A stretch of 22,947 nt of DNA from an uncultured Prevotella sp. (GCA_905196835.1 CAJJWN010000046.1:1-22947); one strand, 5' to 3'. Positions 13,428 to 21,739 are shown, counted from the stretch's first letter. The notes: generated from the letters alone by a model not told the origin. Translations and numbers: made by a program.

Positions 13428-16400
13428 ATGGAAAAATGTATTAGGAAATTATGCATGTGCGGAATAGTCTGCTTATGCTGTTCTGTTACCATTTTTGGCC
13501 AAAATCATAATGGTACAGATGAAAATCGGATGCGGAAAATTGAAGGAGTGATTCTTGACGCGAACACCCAAGAGCCTCTGGCAGGTGCCAATGTCGTAGA
13601 CCCCAAAAGCCGGAAAGGGGTAATTACAGATATAGAAGGGCATTTTACATTGAATATCGGCGAAAATTGTAAAGAACTGGAAGTTTCTTACTTAGGCTAC
13701 AAGACATTGGATGTCAATGTCGGGAGCCGTTCAACCTTACGGATTTTATTGGATGAGAACAGCGAATTGCTTGGGGAAGTGGTTGTGACCGGTGTCCAAA
13801 CGATAGAAAAAGGGCGTGCTACGGGCGCTTACAATATCGTAACTCCCGATGACATGAAATATATCTATTCTACCAATGTAAGCGAAAAGCTGGAAGGAGC
13901 CGTGCCGGGTCTTTACGTAGATAGGAACAACGAGATAACCATCCGCGGCTTGAGTTCATTGAATGCCACGACAAAGCCCTTGATTGTTGTTGACGGTTTC
14001 CCGTTGGAAAGTTCTGAATTGAATCTGAACCCTAATGACATCGCCCAGATTACGGTATTAAAAGACGCGGCTTCTGCTTCCATTTGGGGTATCCGTGCGG
14101 CTAACGGTGTGATAGTAATCACCACAAAACGTGGGAATCAAGGGAAAATAAACGTAAACTATTCTGGTACGGTGACTTCAAGCGGCAAAGTGGATTGGGG
14201 CGATTTGCATTTCTTGTCTTCTGACCAATATGTACAGGCTCAGTTTGACTGCATTCTTGACCAAGGGATAAGCACTACCGCCTATGGCGGGTTGAATGAG
14301 CTTGAAAAAATTTACAGCCAGTACAATCATGGCAACATCACGCTGGATAACGCCTGGGGGCAAGTGCATGAACTGGGCAGGTTCAATAACGCCCGGCAAA
14401 TAACGGATAATTTCTATCGCCGTGCTTTTACCCAACAGCACAATATCTCCATATCAAGGGGTGGTGAACGCTCGTCTACTTATTTGTCTTTGAGTTATGA
14501 CCAGAGTAAGGCGCGTGAAGTAGGCAATGAATACAATAAGTTCAATCTGTTGTTGAACAATGATTTTAAATTGCACCGCACATTTACCGTCTCTATCGGA
14601 TTGAGAGGCACATACCGTAAAGCCAAGAATAACGGCATGGACATGACCAGTTATGAACCATGGAAACGCATTTTAAATGATGATGGTTCTTATTATAATG
14701 AATATAATGGAATATCTGAAGAGTGGGCGTCGGAATGTGAGGCATTGGGTATGCGTGACTGGCATAAGAATTCGCTCGAAATGTTACGGATGAACGACAA
14801 GCAGACAGAAGATTATAATCTATCGACCACATTACGCTTGAACTGGACTCCCGTAAAGGGCTTGGAAATCACCTCGCAAGGAAGTTACGAGTTCGGGCAA
14901 ACCCAAGACACCCAATTCTATTCGCAAGACCATTATACCACACGTAACCTGACAAACCAGTTTACCGAAGTAGAAGTAGCTGACGGACATCCCGTAGCCA
15001 TCATCGAGAACCATTTGCCTACCAGCGGAGGCATTAAGAACCTAGGGGATACGCATCTGCATTCGTACTCGATACGCAATACGGTTTCTTATTCGAATAC
15101 GTTCCGGGATTTTGCTTATAAAGTACTGGCAGGGAATGAGGTCTATTCGTTGGAAGGCAATACCTATTCTAACTGGTTATGGGGTTTTGACCCGGAATTG
15201 TTGACCTCTCAAAGCGTTAATCTTGCAGCATTGCAAAGCGGAGTAAACGGCTATAACGGACGTGTCCAGAATTTGGACGAAAGCTATGCCCCTTCTTATG
15301 CCGAGACGCTGGAGCGTTATGTTTCTTATTTCGGTACCGCGAATATCAGTTATCAAGACAAGTATGATGTTTTTGCCAGTGTCCGCCTTGACCAGACCAA
15401 TTTGCTGACCAACGCAAGCAAGTTCCGTAATAACCCTTCATGGTCTGTCGGCGCTAAATGGGACATCAACAAGGAAAAATTTTTCCATGCCGATTTTGTA
15501 AACGCCCTATCGTTGCGTGCATCTTATGGCTTGACGGGAAACATTGATAAGAGTACCGGACCGGATATTGTGGCGGAAGCGGTGTCTGACGGTTCTATTC
15601 CTTCTTTAAACTATTTAATGGTAACGAATCCGGCTAACCCTCAATTGGGTTGGGAAAAAACATACAATTGGAATCTGGGCGTTGATTACAGGTTGCTCAA
15701 TAACCGGATTTCCGGAAGCTTTGATTTCTATCACCGCTTGTCAAAAGGCTTGTTGGCGGACGTGGATATAGACCCGACTACAGGCTGGAGTACAATCTTC
15801 AAAAATTCCGCAACAGTCCGCAATGTGGGATTAGACTTGTCTTTGAACGCTAAAATACTGGCTCATACTCCAGTGAAGTGGGATATGACATTGAATTTGT
15901 CGTACAATAAGAACCAGGTGACGGAAATGAATTATGCGCCAAGCCGCAGGGGGGCATCTAAGGGCAATCCGATGAAAGGGCAACCGATTGGCTATATAGC
16001 GGTACACCGTTATGGAGGATTGGACGAAAACGGCGAACCGACATTTATGAAAAAAGGCGATGACACTAAATATTCGTATATGGATATGGGGTTGCTGGAA
16101 CTGGAAGATTTGGATTTTGTTGGGACAACCAATCCGCCGGTATTTGGTAGCCTTTCCAGCAATTTGACTTATAAAGATTTCACTTTAAGTTTTATGATAA
16201 CGTATCGGTTTGGGAATAAGATGCGCTTGCCGACCCCATATTCATCTATGACGGGATTGTACAGCGAATGGTTCGGGGAAGAATATCGCTGGATTGAAGG
16301 TGAAGATAATTCAGGTAAATGGGTCCCCAAATTATATACAGCCGGATATGCGCCGACTAACCGTGATGACTGCTTGTTATTTAGTGACCAGATGATAGAT

Positions 16401-16640
16401 AAAGGCGATGTGATTTACTTCAAAAGCATAAACTTAACCTATAATGCTACACGTTTGTTGAACCGCATAGGTTTGAGAGGCGGCTCTATCAGCGTCGGCG
16501 GGGAAAATTTAGGATTTTGGGCTGCCAATAAATACCATTTGGACCCTGACCAGCTGATAAGCGGCGTTAATCCGTGGGAAATGAGTTGCGGATTGGGTAA
16601 AACGCCTCGTCTGGTTGTAGGATTAAACATTAACTTTTAA
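13428..16640 (+). CDS. susC: SusC/RagA-family TonB-dependent outer-membrane transporter
   Basis: A 1070-residue outer-membrane beta-barrel. A short, cysteine-rich signal peptide (residues 1-24, ending TIFGQ) leads to a carboxypeptidase-regulatory-like domain (about 38-110: IEGVILDANTQEPLAGANV ... LGY), a TonB-box-like segment GEVVVTG (116-122), the plug (about 125-245, with VDGFPL, NDIAQITVLKDAASASIWG and ANGVIVITTKRG) and a barrel ending in LVVGLNINF. All features are of the SusC family. It follows the ABC gene by 17 bp. SusC proteins normally import oligosaccharides or, as in RagAB, peptides, powered by TonB. Here it could import or recapture the modified peptide, or help pass it across the outer membrane. 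GC content is visibly higher than in the upstream peptide genes, so it probably has a different origin. Confidence 0.95.
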   Translation: MEKCIRKLCMCGIVCLCCSVTIFGQNHNGTDENRMRKIEGVILDANTQEPLAGANVVDPKSRKGVITDIEGHFTLNIGENCKELEVSYLGYKTLDVNVGSRSTLRILLDENSELLGEVVVTGVQTIEKGRATGAYNIVTPDDMKYIYSTNVSEKLEGAVPGLYVDRNNEITIRGLSSLNATTKPLIVVDGFPLESSELNLNPNDIAQITVLKDAASASIWGIRAANGVIVITTKRGNQGKINVNYSGTVTSSGKVDWGDLHFLSSDQYVQAQFDCILDQGISTTAYGGLNELEKIYSQYNHGNITLDNAWGQVHELGRFNNARQITDNFYRRAFTQQHNISISRGGERSSTYLSLSYDQSKAREVGNEYNKFNLLLNNDFKLHRTFTVSIGLRGTYRKAKNNGMDMTSYEPWKRILNDDGSYYNEYNGISEEWASECEALGMRDWHKNSLEMLRMNDKQTEDYNLSTTLRLNWTPVKGLEITSQGSYEFGQTQDTQFYSQDHYTTRNLTNQFTEVEVADGHPVAIIENHLPTSGGIKNLGDTHLHSYSIRNTVSYSNTFRDFAYKVLAGNEVYSLEGNTYSNWLWGFDPELLTSQSVNLAALQSGVNGYNGRVQNLDESYAPSYAETLERYVSYFGTANISYQDKYDVFASVRLDQTNLLTNASKFRNNPSWSVGAKWDINKEKFFHADFVNALSLRASYGLTGNIDKSTGPDIVAEAVSDGSIPSLNYLMVTNPANPQLGWEKTYNWNLGVDYRLLNNRISGSFDFYHRLSKGLLADVDIDPTTGWSTIFKNSATVRNVGLDLSLNAKILAHTPVKWDMTLNLSYNKNQVTEMNYAPSRRGASKGNPMKGQPIGYIAVHRYGGLDENGEPTFMKKGDDTKYSYMDMGLLELEDLDFVGTTNPPVFGSLSSNLTYKDFTLSFMITYRFGNKMRLPTPYSSMTGLYSEWFGEEYRWIEGEDNSGKWVPKLYTAGYAPTNRDDCLLFSDQMIDKGDVIYFKSINLTYNATRLLNRIGLRGGSISVGGENLGFWAANKYHLDPDQLISGVNPWEMSCGLGKTPRLVVGLNINF

Positions 16641-16651
16641 TATTGTCGATT

Positions 16652-18046
16652 ATGAGAAAATACATATTCTTACTTGCCGCCCTGCTTAGCTTGAACTCTT
16701 GTCAGGACTTTTTGGATGAAACTCCTAAAGGAACGCTTATCCCTGAAACCGTAAATGATTTCGGTATGATATTGGATAATTATAGTTACGATAACTATAT
16801 AGCTTACGGACAATGCCTGACCCTGATAATGTCCGACGACTTTACCATACCCGATGACAAGGCGTATAAATATGCTTCATGGGGGATAAATGCCTATACA
16901 TGGGCCGACCATCTTTTCAGCGTCAATGATGATGAAGACTGTTATACCAATTTTTATCATGTCATTTATTTATGTAATTATATTCTGAATAATTTGGCAA
17001 ATGCTCCCGAAGGGACTGAATTTACCCGCTCTTACGTGGAAGGAGCCGCAAGATTCCATCGTGCTTACGCTTATTTTAATTTAGTGAATCTGTATGCAAA
17101 ACATTACGACAAAAATACGGCGGAAACAGATTTGGGAGTCCCTTTGATGTTGGAAGCAGACCCTAACATTACAATCGGAAGGGCAACCGTCCAGCAAGTG
17201 TACGACCAGATTTTTACCGACCTCAACACGGCAAAAGATTTGCTTACTGAAGAAAAGCCTGAATATTCTTTCCGACCCAGCCAGGCTGCTGTATATGCTT
17301 TATTGGCAAGAATTTATTTGTATCAGGGCGAATATGAACAATGCCGGGAAGCTGCCCGTACTGCAAGAGAACAATGGAACGAACCTTTTGACTACAATCA
17401 ATATGAACTGGAAGATGTCAATCCAGATTTTGGCATAAGCGGATATTCGTATAACCGTTGGGAAGAAGCGGATATTATATGTTACAAGGGTGAAGGGTAT
17501 GGTCCCAATGAAGATGCCGATTACAATTTATCCGATGAACTGATTGCTTTATTTGATAAAGAGACAGATTTGCGGTGGAAACTCTTCATTACTTCCTATC
17601 CGCTGTTTTCGGGGGATGATCCCAATGGGGACACTCCTCGAACCGCTTTTTGGTTTCCGAACAATCGTGGACTAAATGTAGGGGAACTTTACTTGACAGA
17701 GGCGGAAGCGTGCGCACGCATAAATGAAACAGATGACGCTTTGCGTCTTCTGAACGGAGTGGCAAGAAAACGCCATGTGGCAGGCACCTATACAGATATA
17801 ACTGAAAGAGACCCGGAAAAATTATTGAATTTGATTCTGGATGAACGCCGCAGGGAGTGTATTTGTGAAGGAACTCGTTGGTTCGATTTGAAACGCTTGA
17901 ATAAAGACCCCCGTTTTGCTAAAACCATTACTCACACGCTTTATGGTGAAACATATACTTTAGAGCCGGATGATAATCATTATGTATTACCTATACCGCT
18001 TATTGTGACGAATCAAAATCCTCTGATAGAACAAAATCCACGTTAA
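16652..18046 (+). CDS. susD: SusD/RagB-family surface lipoprotein
   Basis: A 464-residue lipoprotein; the ATG at 16652 is 11 bp after the susC stop (a TTG at 16643 is less likely). The signal peptide ends with the lipobox LNSC, with Cys17 lipidated, followed by QDFLDE, an acidic run typical of surface-exposed SusD proteins. TPR-like helices occupy the middle (FHRAYAYFNLVNLYAKHY; AAVYALLARIYLYQGEYEQC). The C-terminal SusD pattern LILDERRRECICEGTRWFDLKRLN is clear. It forms the lid on the SusC barrel and captures the ligand. Pairing with the upstream susC is certain by order and spacing. The ligand is unknown; no glycoside hydrolase, sulfatase or polysaccharide lyase is encoded nearby, which argues against an ordinary polysaccharide-use locus. 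Confidence 0.94.
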   Translation: MRKYIFLLAALLSLNSCQDFLDETPKGTLIPETVNDFGMILDNYSYDNYIAYGQCLTLIMSDDFTIPDDKAYKYASWGINAYTWADHLFSVNDDEDCYTNFYHVIYLCNYILNNLANAPEGTEFTRSYVEGAARFHRAYAYFNLVNLYAKHYDKNTAETDLGVPLMLEADPNITIGRATVQQVYDQIFTDLNTAKDLLTEEKPEYSFRPSQAAVYALLARIYLYQGEYEQCREAARTAREQWNEPFDYNQYELEDVNPDFGISGYSYNRWEEADIICYKGEGYGPNEDADYNLSDELIALFDKETDLRWKLFITSYPLFSGDDPNGDTPRTAFWFPNNRGLNVGELYLTEAEACARINETDDALRLLNGVARKRHVAGTYTDITERDPEKLLNLILDERRRECICEGTRWFDLKRLNKDPRFAKTITHTLYGETYTLEPDDNHYVLPIPLIVTNQNPLIEQNPR

Positions 18047-18058
18047 CTATGTTCTGGG

Positions 18059-18092
18059 ATGAGGGTTGACAGGCTTATCTGCCAACTCTCAT
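18059..18092 (+). terminator. Hairpin after susD, probable operon terminator
   Basis: Arms ATGAGGGTTGACAG (18059-18072) and CTGCCAACTCTCAT (18079-18092) form a 14-bp stem with one A-C mismatch and one G-U pair, loop of 6 nt. It starts 12 bp after the susD stop and is followed by a moderately T-rich stretch. The rest of the gap to 18265 holds no gene I can support. Confidence 0.6.
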
Positions 18093-18265
18093 TCTATTTA
18101 TAATCTCTGCCTTCAAGCAAGAAGTTGTTGTTTATCAATATGATTCCAATTAGTTTTAAAGTCGCCACGGATAATACCATTAGTATTGACGGATTAAAAT
18201 ATTTCTTCTTTATACGTACAAATAACCCTAGAATTGTTCCGAGGCTAATGTTGAAAATGATTATT

Positions 18266-18865
18266 TCATTTTCGTTTCAAATCAAAATACAATAAGCGGG
18301 TTTTCAAATGCTCGCCTTGCGGAATATCATAATACAGCTTTTCTAACTCTTCCGTCTTGTATAGAGGAACAAAACCGTTTTTTTCATAATATCGAAGCAC
18401 CTTTTCATCATTGTAGGCATCTACCACGATAAAACGGCATCCAGTTTTGTTGTCCTCATGCCGGAACCAATCTTTTATAAAGGACATCAATTGCCGTCCG
18501 ATATGGCTCGGTGTGTTTTGAAATTCACGGCTGACCCCTAATCTTCCAATCAGCACAGCCGGGTAACTGCGCCCCCTTTTAGGATTTACGATATTGCGCT
18601 GGAAGCGGTTTTTATCATTAGAGGACATCAGTTTGGTCTTGACGCTGTCATTCGACAATGTGAACAATGCTACAATGCGGTGTGGGGCTTCTATCGTTAT
18701 CCAACAATAAGTCTTCCCCAACAATTCTTCCGCATACAAATCGGCATCATTGAGGAAAAAATCGTCAAGGTCATTCACGCCACAACTAAATGGAAGACAA
18801 TTTTCACGTACTTCCTTGTTGTAAGCGAGCATGACGCAATCATCATACAAGGAAATCTCGTTCAT
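18266..18865 (-). CDS. GNAT-family acetyltransferase, possible toxin of a toxin-antitoxin pair
   Basis: A 199-residue protein. The GNAT fold is indicated by the acetyl-CoA-binding region IGRLGVSREFQN...IGRQLMSFIKDWF (about 107-134), then GCRFIVVDAYN (about 142-152) and VLRYYEKNGFVPL near the C-terminus, where the catalytic Tyr of TacT/AtaT toxins sits (YYEKNGF). The start, FSCGVNDLDDFFLNDA, also resembles those tRNA-acetylating toxins. It reads opposite to the peptide operon and starts 2 bp after the stop of a 55-codon gene on the same strand (18868-19035). That arrangement is what a GNAT toxin and its antitoxin would show. A role in holding element B in the cell fits, but an ordinary acetyltransferase cannot be excluded. 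Confidence 0.85.
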   Translation of the reverse strand: MNEISLYDDCVMLAYNKEVRENCLPFSCGVNDLDDFFLNDADLYAEELLGKTYCWITIEAPHRIVALFTLSNDSVKTKLMSSNDKNRFQRNIVNPKRGRSYPAVLIGRLGVSREFQNTPSHIGRQLMSFIKDWFRHEDNKTGCRFIVVDAYNDEKVLRYYEKNGFVPLYKTEELEKLYYDIPQGEHLKTRLLYFDLKRK

Positions 18866-18867
18866 GC

Positions 18868-19035
18868 TTAATTGAAACGGAATGAACGGGATTTCTCCAA
18901 CACTTTCTGCAACCGTTTCTTGGCTGAAGCCGACAAACGGGGTGTTGCTTTTATTGCGTTCTTGTCAGCACTTCGTACAAAATCTTCTGCCGTAGCACCT
19001 TCCAAAACCGGGATGTTCTTAATCGTTATGGCCAT
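18868..19035 (-). CDS. Small protein, candidate antitoxin for the GNAT protein
   Basis: A 55-residue reading frame, too short for many gene finders: MAITIKNIPVLEGATAEDFV at the start, a basic helical middle (RLSASAKKRLQKVLEKSR), ending SFRFN. Its stop is 2 bp before the GNAT start and it follows an excellent promoter (19052-19083), so both genes form one operon with the small gene first, the usual order of antitoxin and toxin. The MAITIKNIP beta-strand start could contribute to a dimeric DNA-binding fold, but no family is assigned with confidence. The coding nature is supported by spacing and promoter, not by a known domain. Confidence 0.7.
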   Translation of the reverse strand: MAITIKNIPVLEGATAEDFVRSADKNAIKATPRLSASAKKRLQKVLEKSRSFRFN

Positions 19036-19051
19036 AATCGTAATTTTTATA

Positions 19052-19083
19052 CAAATGTACTACTTTATTATTACACAGCAAAA
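19052..19083 (-). promoter_or_regulatory. Bacteroidetes promoter for the toxin-antitoxin-like pair
   Basis: On the minus strand TTTTG (plus-strand 19079-19083) is followed by 19 bp and TACATTTG (plus-strand 19052-19059), an exact TAnnTTTG box. The start codon at 19035 is 16 bp past the box, so the leader would be very short. Confidence 0.7.
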
Positions 19084-19115
19084 TAGTGCGCAACTTTTTA
19101 CCGTTTCAGACAATA

Positions 19116-19141
19116 CCAATCCATTAAGCCAATCCATTAAC
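19116..19141. repeat. Tandem 13-bp repeat upstream of the toxin-antitoxin promoter
   Basis: CCAATCCATTAAG (19116-19128) and CCAATCCATTAAC (19129-19141) agree at 12 of 13 bases. They lie about 35-60 bp upstream of the TTTTG of the promoter and 10 bp from the end of the integrase gene. Possible autoregulatory operator. Confidence 0.6.
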
Positions 19142-19150
19142 ATTTCCGCA

Positions 19151-20305
19151 TTATTTGGAAAAATAGTTTGAAATCCGGCTGATGGCTTCGACCTTTGTTT
19201 CCATCACTACATCCGCATAAACCTGCGTTGAGTTAATGCTCGTATGTCCGAGCAACTTACCTACCGTATAAATATCTCCCCCTGCGGCCAATGCCAAGAC
19301 TGCGAATGTATGGCGGCTTGTGTGAAAGCTAATATTCTTTGCCACCTTTGCGGCAGCAGCCATCTTTTTCAGACAACGGTCACAGGCACTAAGGCAAGTC
19401 ATGTCAAATACCTTTTGGCTCGGCTTGCATCCGTTTCTGTCCGGCAGTAGGCTTATCGCTGATTGGTTCAGAGGTATTACCACCTGTTTGCCTGTCTTTT
19501 GCATGGCCTTTACCGACACTATCCAGCCGTTATCTCCTTGCCTGATGTCACGCCATGTTAACGCGCTTACATCGCTGTATCGCAACCCAGTGAAGCAGCA
19601 AAACAGGAAAGCCCGTTTGGTCGTTTCATTGACGGTGGGAGCTTCGGCAAACGCTTTCAGTTCTTCTTTGGTCAGGTATTCTTTTTCGGCCTGTTGCTTG
19701 CCGATTCGGTCTTTCCGTTCCAGCGAGTAGAACGGATTTCTATCCAATACGCCCTCTTTTACAGCCGCATTGAGTATACGCACCAACGTGGACTGGTAGA
19801 GATGCAGCGTATGGGGCGACATTTCCTTTGGATTGTCGGGAGATTTGGTATTACGGTAGGTATGCTCTATGAAATCAATAAAGCCGAGAACAAAGCCCTT
19901 GTCTATATTCGACATCAGCAACCGTGGCCTGTGCTGGTGCTGCAAATACGCCTTTATCACATTTACGGTTGAACGGTAGTTACGGTATGTGGATGCGGCA
20001 TAAGCAGGATTACATCTAATCCCCTCTATATGGTCGGTAAGCCAATCAGCAAACACACGTTTAGGGAGTTCCGATTGTTTGTCGCCGTTTGTTTCCGTTT
20101 CTTCTTCAATGCCGAGCATCCGTTTGGACTTTATGGCGTTGGCCTTTGCCATAGCAGCCTCATTTAGCCTTTTCGCGTCCGGCTCATCATCCGGTATGAG
20201 GAACAGATTAAGGTATTCATTCCATCGCTTTCCCTTGTCGTAGAAGTCAAGGTATATTGAGCGGCTTCCCGTCCGAAGCGTCCGTGTTCGTATCGTTATT
20301 TTCAT
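19151..20305 (-). CDS. Tyrosine recombinase/integrase, second of tandem pair in element B
   Basis: A 384-residue integrase with an N-terminal arm-binding domain (about 1-45), a SAM-like domain (about 83-190) and a catalytic domain. Catalytic residues are present: Arg242 (FTGLRYSD), Lys270 (MQKTGK), His328 and Arg331 (HTSRH), His354 (LGHTS) and Tyr363 (VYADV). Its N-terminus resembles the partial integrase at 1-443, so each element has one integrase of this lineage and one of the 389-residue lineage. It starts 20 bp after the stop of the 20326-21495 gene and is co-transcribed with it. Two complete integrases suggest that both are needed for integration or excision, or that each acts on a different half-site. 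Confidence 0.94.
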   Translation of the reverse strand: MKITIRTRTLRTGSRSIYLDFYDKGKRWNEYLNLFLIPDDEPDAKRLNEAAMAKANAIKSKRMLGIEEETETNGDKQSELPKRVFADWLTDHIEGIRCNPAYAASTYRNYRSTVNVIKAYLQHQHRPRLLMSNIDKGFVLGFIDFIEHTYRNTKSPDNPKEMSPHTLHLYQSTLVRILNAAVKEGVLDRNPFYSLERKDRIGKQQAEKEYLTKEELKAFAEAPTVNETTKRAFLFCCFTGLRYSDVSALTWRDIRQGDNGWIVSVKAMQKTGKQVVIPLNQSAISLLPDRNGCKPSQKVFDMTCLSACDRCLKKMAAAAKVAKNISFHTSRHTFAVLALAAGGDIYTVGKLLGHTSINSTQVYADVVMETKVEAISRISNYFSK

Positions 20306-20325
20306 CTTTTTCCCTCTGTTTGCTG

Positions 20326-21495
20326 TTATCTTGAAAAGAAGTTATCTACAAGTCCGACCGTTTCTATCTTCTTCTGGTCAACTATCTTTGCGTAAATGGA
20401 TGTCGTGTTCACGTTGGCATGGCCGAGCAGCTTGGATGTTGTGTAGATGTCCGCACCGAGCGTAAGCATCATCGTGGCGAATGAATGGCGGCTGCAATGG
20501 TAGGTTATATGCTTGGTTATCTTTGCGTTCTGCATCCACTTCGTCAAGTTCCGTTCGATATTGGAAGCTCCTGCCGGGAGCATGAAAATAGGCTCGTCGG
20601 CATCATCCTTTGGGTAAAGGCAATCCAAAGCCTCCTTTGACAGAGGCACGTTCAACAACTTCTGCGTCTTTTGCATCCTTACCCTTATATATAAGGTATG
20701 CCCGTCCGGCGCCTTGATAATCTTGCCCCATGTCAAGGAGCGCACATCGCTCAACCGAAGCCCGGTAAAGCAGGAAAACAAAAATGCCCTTTTCACATCC
20801 TCACGGGGGCATGAAGCGGCCATCGCCGCTTTCAATTCCTCCAATGTCAGGTATTCCCTGATGCTTTCCGAGGGCTGGTATTTCTCTTTCGAGGCCAAGG
20901 ATTTCAAAGGATTGGAAGCCAATATGCCCTCTCGGACAGCCTTGTTCAAAGCCCCGTTCAACACGGCTTGATGGTGGTGTGCCGCCCCATTGCTGATGGT
21001 GCTGCCGTCCTTGCGCACGCTGTTTTTCGCATAGCGCAGAAAAGCGATGAAGCCACGGCAAAAGTCAGCATCCACATTGGCCAGTACAATATCGGGCTGG
21101 CACGTTTCATTTAGATAGGTTTCGACTTTGAGCCGCAAATCCCGTCTGCCTTTCAAAGTGGATGCAGAGAAACCGAATTTCTCCTGTTCGTACTCTTTCA
21201 AAAAATCAATGAGGGTGATGCACGACCGTTTGACCTTGTTCCACTGGCGCACACCGTGGTTCTGCAAGGCTAAAATCCTTTCCGCTTTGATTTTTCCTGC
21301 CACTTGCATGGCATGGGCGTTCTGCTGCTTGTCAATCGGTGTCTGTTCCGGCACAAGGTACAATCCGAGGGATTCAACCTTGCGTACCCCTTTCACATAG
21401 ACATCAAGATACAGGCTCATATTTCCATTCGCCAACTTGCGCTTTCGGATGCGCACAGGCTCTTTTACCTTTTGCACTTTCTTCGGTCGTGCCAT
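20326..21495 (-). CDS. Tyrosine recombinase/integrase, first of tandem pair in element B
   Basis: A 389-residue integrase: arm-binding domain about 10-50, SAM-like domain about 93-200, catalytic domain about 215-389. Residues Arg247 (FTGLRLSD), Lys276 (MQKTQK), His333 and Arg336 (HCSRH), His359 (LGHAN) and Tyr368 (IYAKI) complete the active site. It is homologous over the full length to the element A integrase at 467-1630, with the same KEPVRIR start, so the two elements are related but distinct. It is the gene nearest the attR junction, 238 bp away, and has a well-formed promoter at 21556-21586. It is the best candidate for the enzyme that chose the traJ target. Confidence 0.95.
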   Translation of the reverse strand: MARPKKVQKVKEPVRIRKRKLANGNMSLYLDVYVKGVRKVESLGLYLVPEQTPIDKQQNAHAMQVAGKIKAERILALQNHGVRQWNKVKRSCITLIDFLKEYEQEKFGFSASTLKGRRDLRLKVETYLNETCQPDIVLANVDADFCRGFIAFLRYAKNSVRKDGSTISNGAAHHHQAVLNGALNKAVREGILASNPLKSLASKEKYQPSESIREYLTLEELKAAMAASCPREDVKRAFLFSCFTGLRLSDVRSLTWGKIIKAPDGHTLYIRVRMQKTQKLLNVPLSKEALDCLYPKDDADEPIFMLPAGASNIERNLTKWMQNAKITKHITYHCSRHSFATMMLTLGADIYTTSKLLGHANVNTTSIYAKIVDQKKIETVGLVDNFFSR

Positions 21496-21555
21496 GTTCT
21501 TTTCCCTTTCTTTTATTTGGTTTCAATAAGAGGATTTTCCTCTGTCTTACGAGGG

Positions 21556-21586
21556 CAAAATTAACAATTAAATCTGTTACGCGCAA
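21556..21586 (-). promoter_or_regulatory. Bacteroidetes promoter for the tandem integrases of element B
   Basis: On the minus strand TTG (plus-strand 21584-21586) is followed by exactly 20 bp and TAATTTTG (plus-strand 21556-21563), an exact TAnnTTTG match. The TTG lies within a GCAACAAA repeat, so integrase binding there could repress its own promoter. Confidence 0.7.
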
Positions 21587-21601
21587 CAAATATGCAACAA
21601 A
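21581..21601. repeat. Paired GCAACAAA repeats in the element B right end
   Basis: GCAACAAA occurs at 21583-21590 and 21594-21601, 11 bp apart, one helical turn. A related GTGCAACAAAAAT lies at 2668-2680 near the left end, and GCGCAACAAA at 1693-1702 in element A. These are likely arm-type integrase sites; the role is inferred. Confidence 0.6.
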
Positions 21602-21732
21602 ATATCGTTAAAACTATGGCATTTTATGCTATTCAGGTCAAAATAAGAAAATGACATAAATACCTAATATAAAGTGTTTTACATTACTTTTCTTTCCTAT
21701 TTTACTCCTTTATTTTCCATATTAGAACCCTA

Positions 21733-21739
21733 TACTTCG
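21733..21739. repeat. attR core, right copy of 7-bp direct repeat TACTTCG
   Basis: This is the right copy of the crossover core. It is followed directly by traJ sequence TGGGGTTTTAC. The preceding 237 bp (21496-21732) are AT-rich element DNA without a gene and contain the integrase promoter and GCAACAAA repeats. Confidence 0.85.

Larger units (their letters stand above)
2589..21739. mobile_element. Element B: about 19.1-kb mobilizable integrative element inserted in traJ
   Basis: The boundaries are set by a 7-bp direct repeat TACTTCG at 2589-2595 and 21733-21739. Removing one copy and everything between puts G2595 against TG at 21740-21741. This recreates a GTG codon and an uninterrupted traJ frame. 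The element carries two tandem integrases at its right end (minus strand), HTH proteins, Mob genes and a recombinase at the left, and a peptide-modification operon with SusC/SusD as cargo. GCAACAAA-type repeats occur near both ends. No conjugation machinery of its own is present, so it is best called a mobilizable (IME-like) element. Exact excision of the element has not been observed, but the frame restoration is strong evidence. Confidence 0.92.

Noticed and set aside
18140..18295. A 51-codon plus-strand frame after susD, and a hydrophobic minus-strand frame in the same gap
   Set aside because: There is no ribosome site or convincing start, and the plus frame runs into the GNAT gene. No family is recognised; possibly a decayed remnant, but not supportable.
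21304..21611. Plus-strand frames of 86-90 codons opposite the integrase start
   Set aside because: They are shadows of the 20326-21495 integrase and its promoter region.
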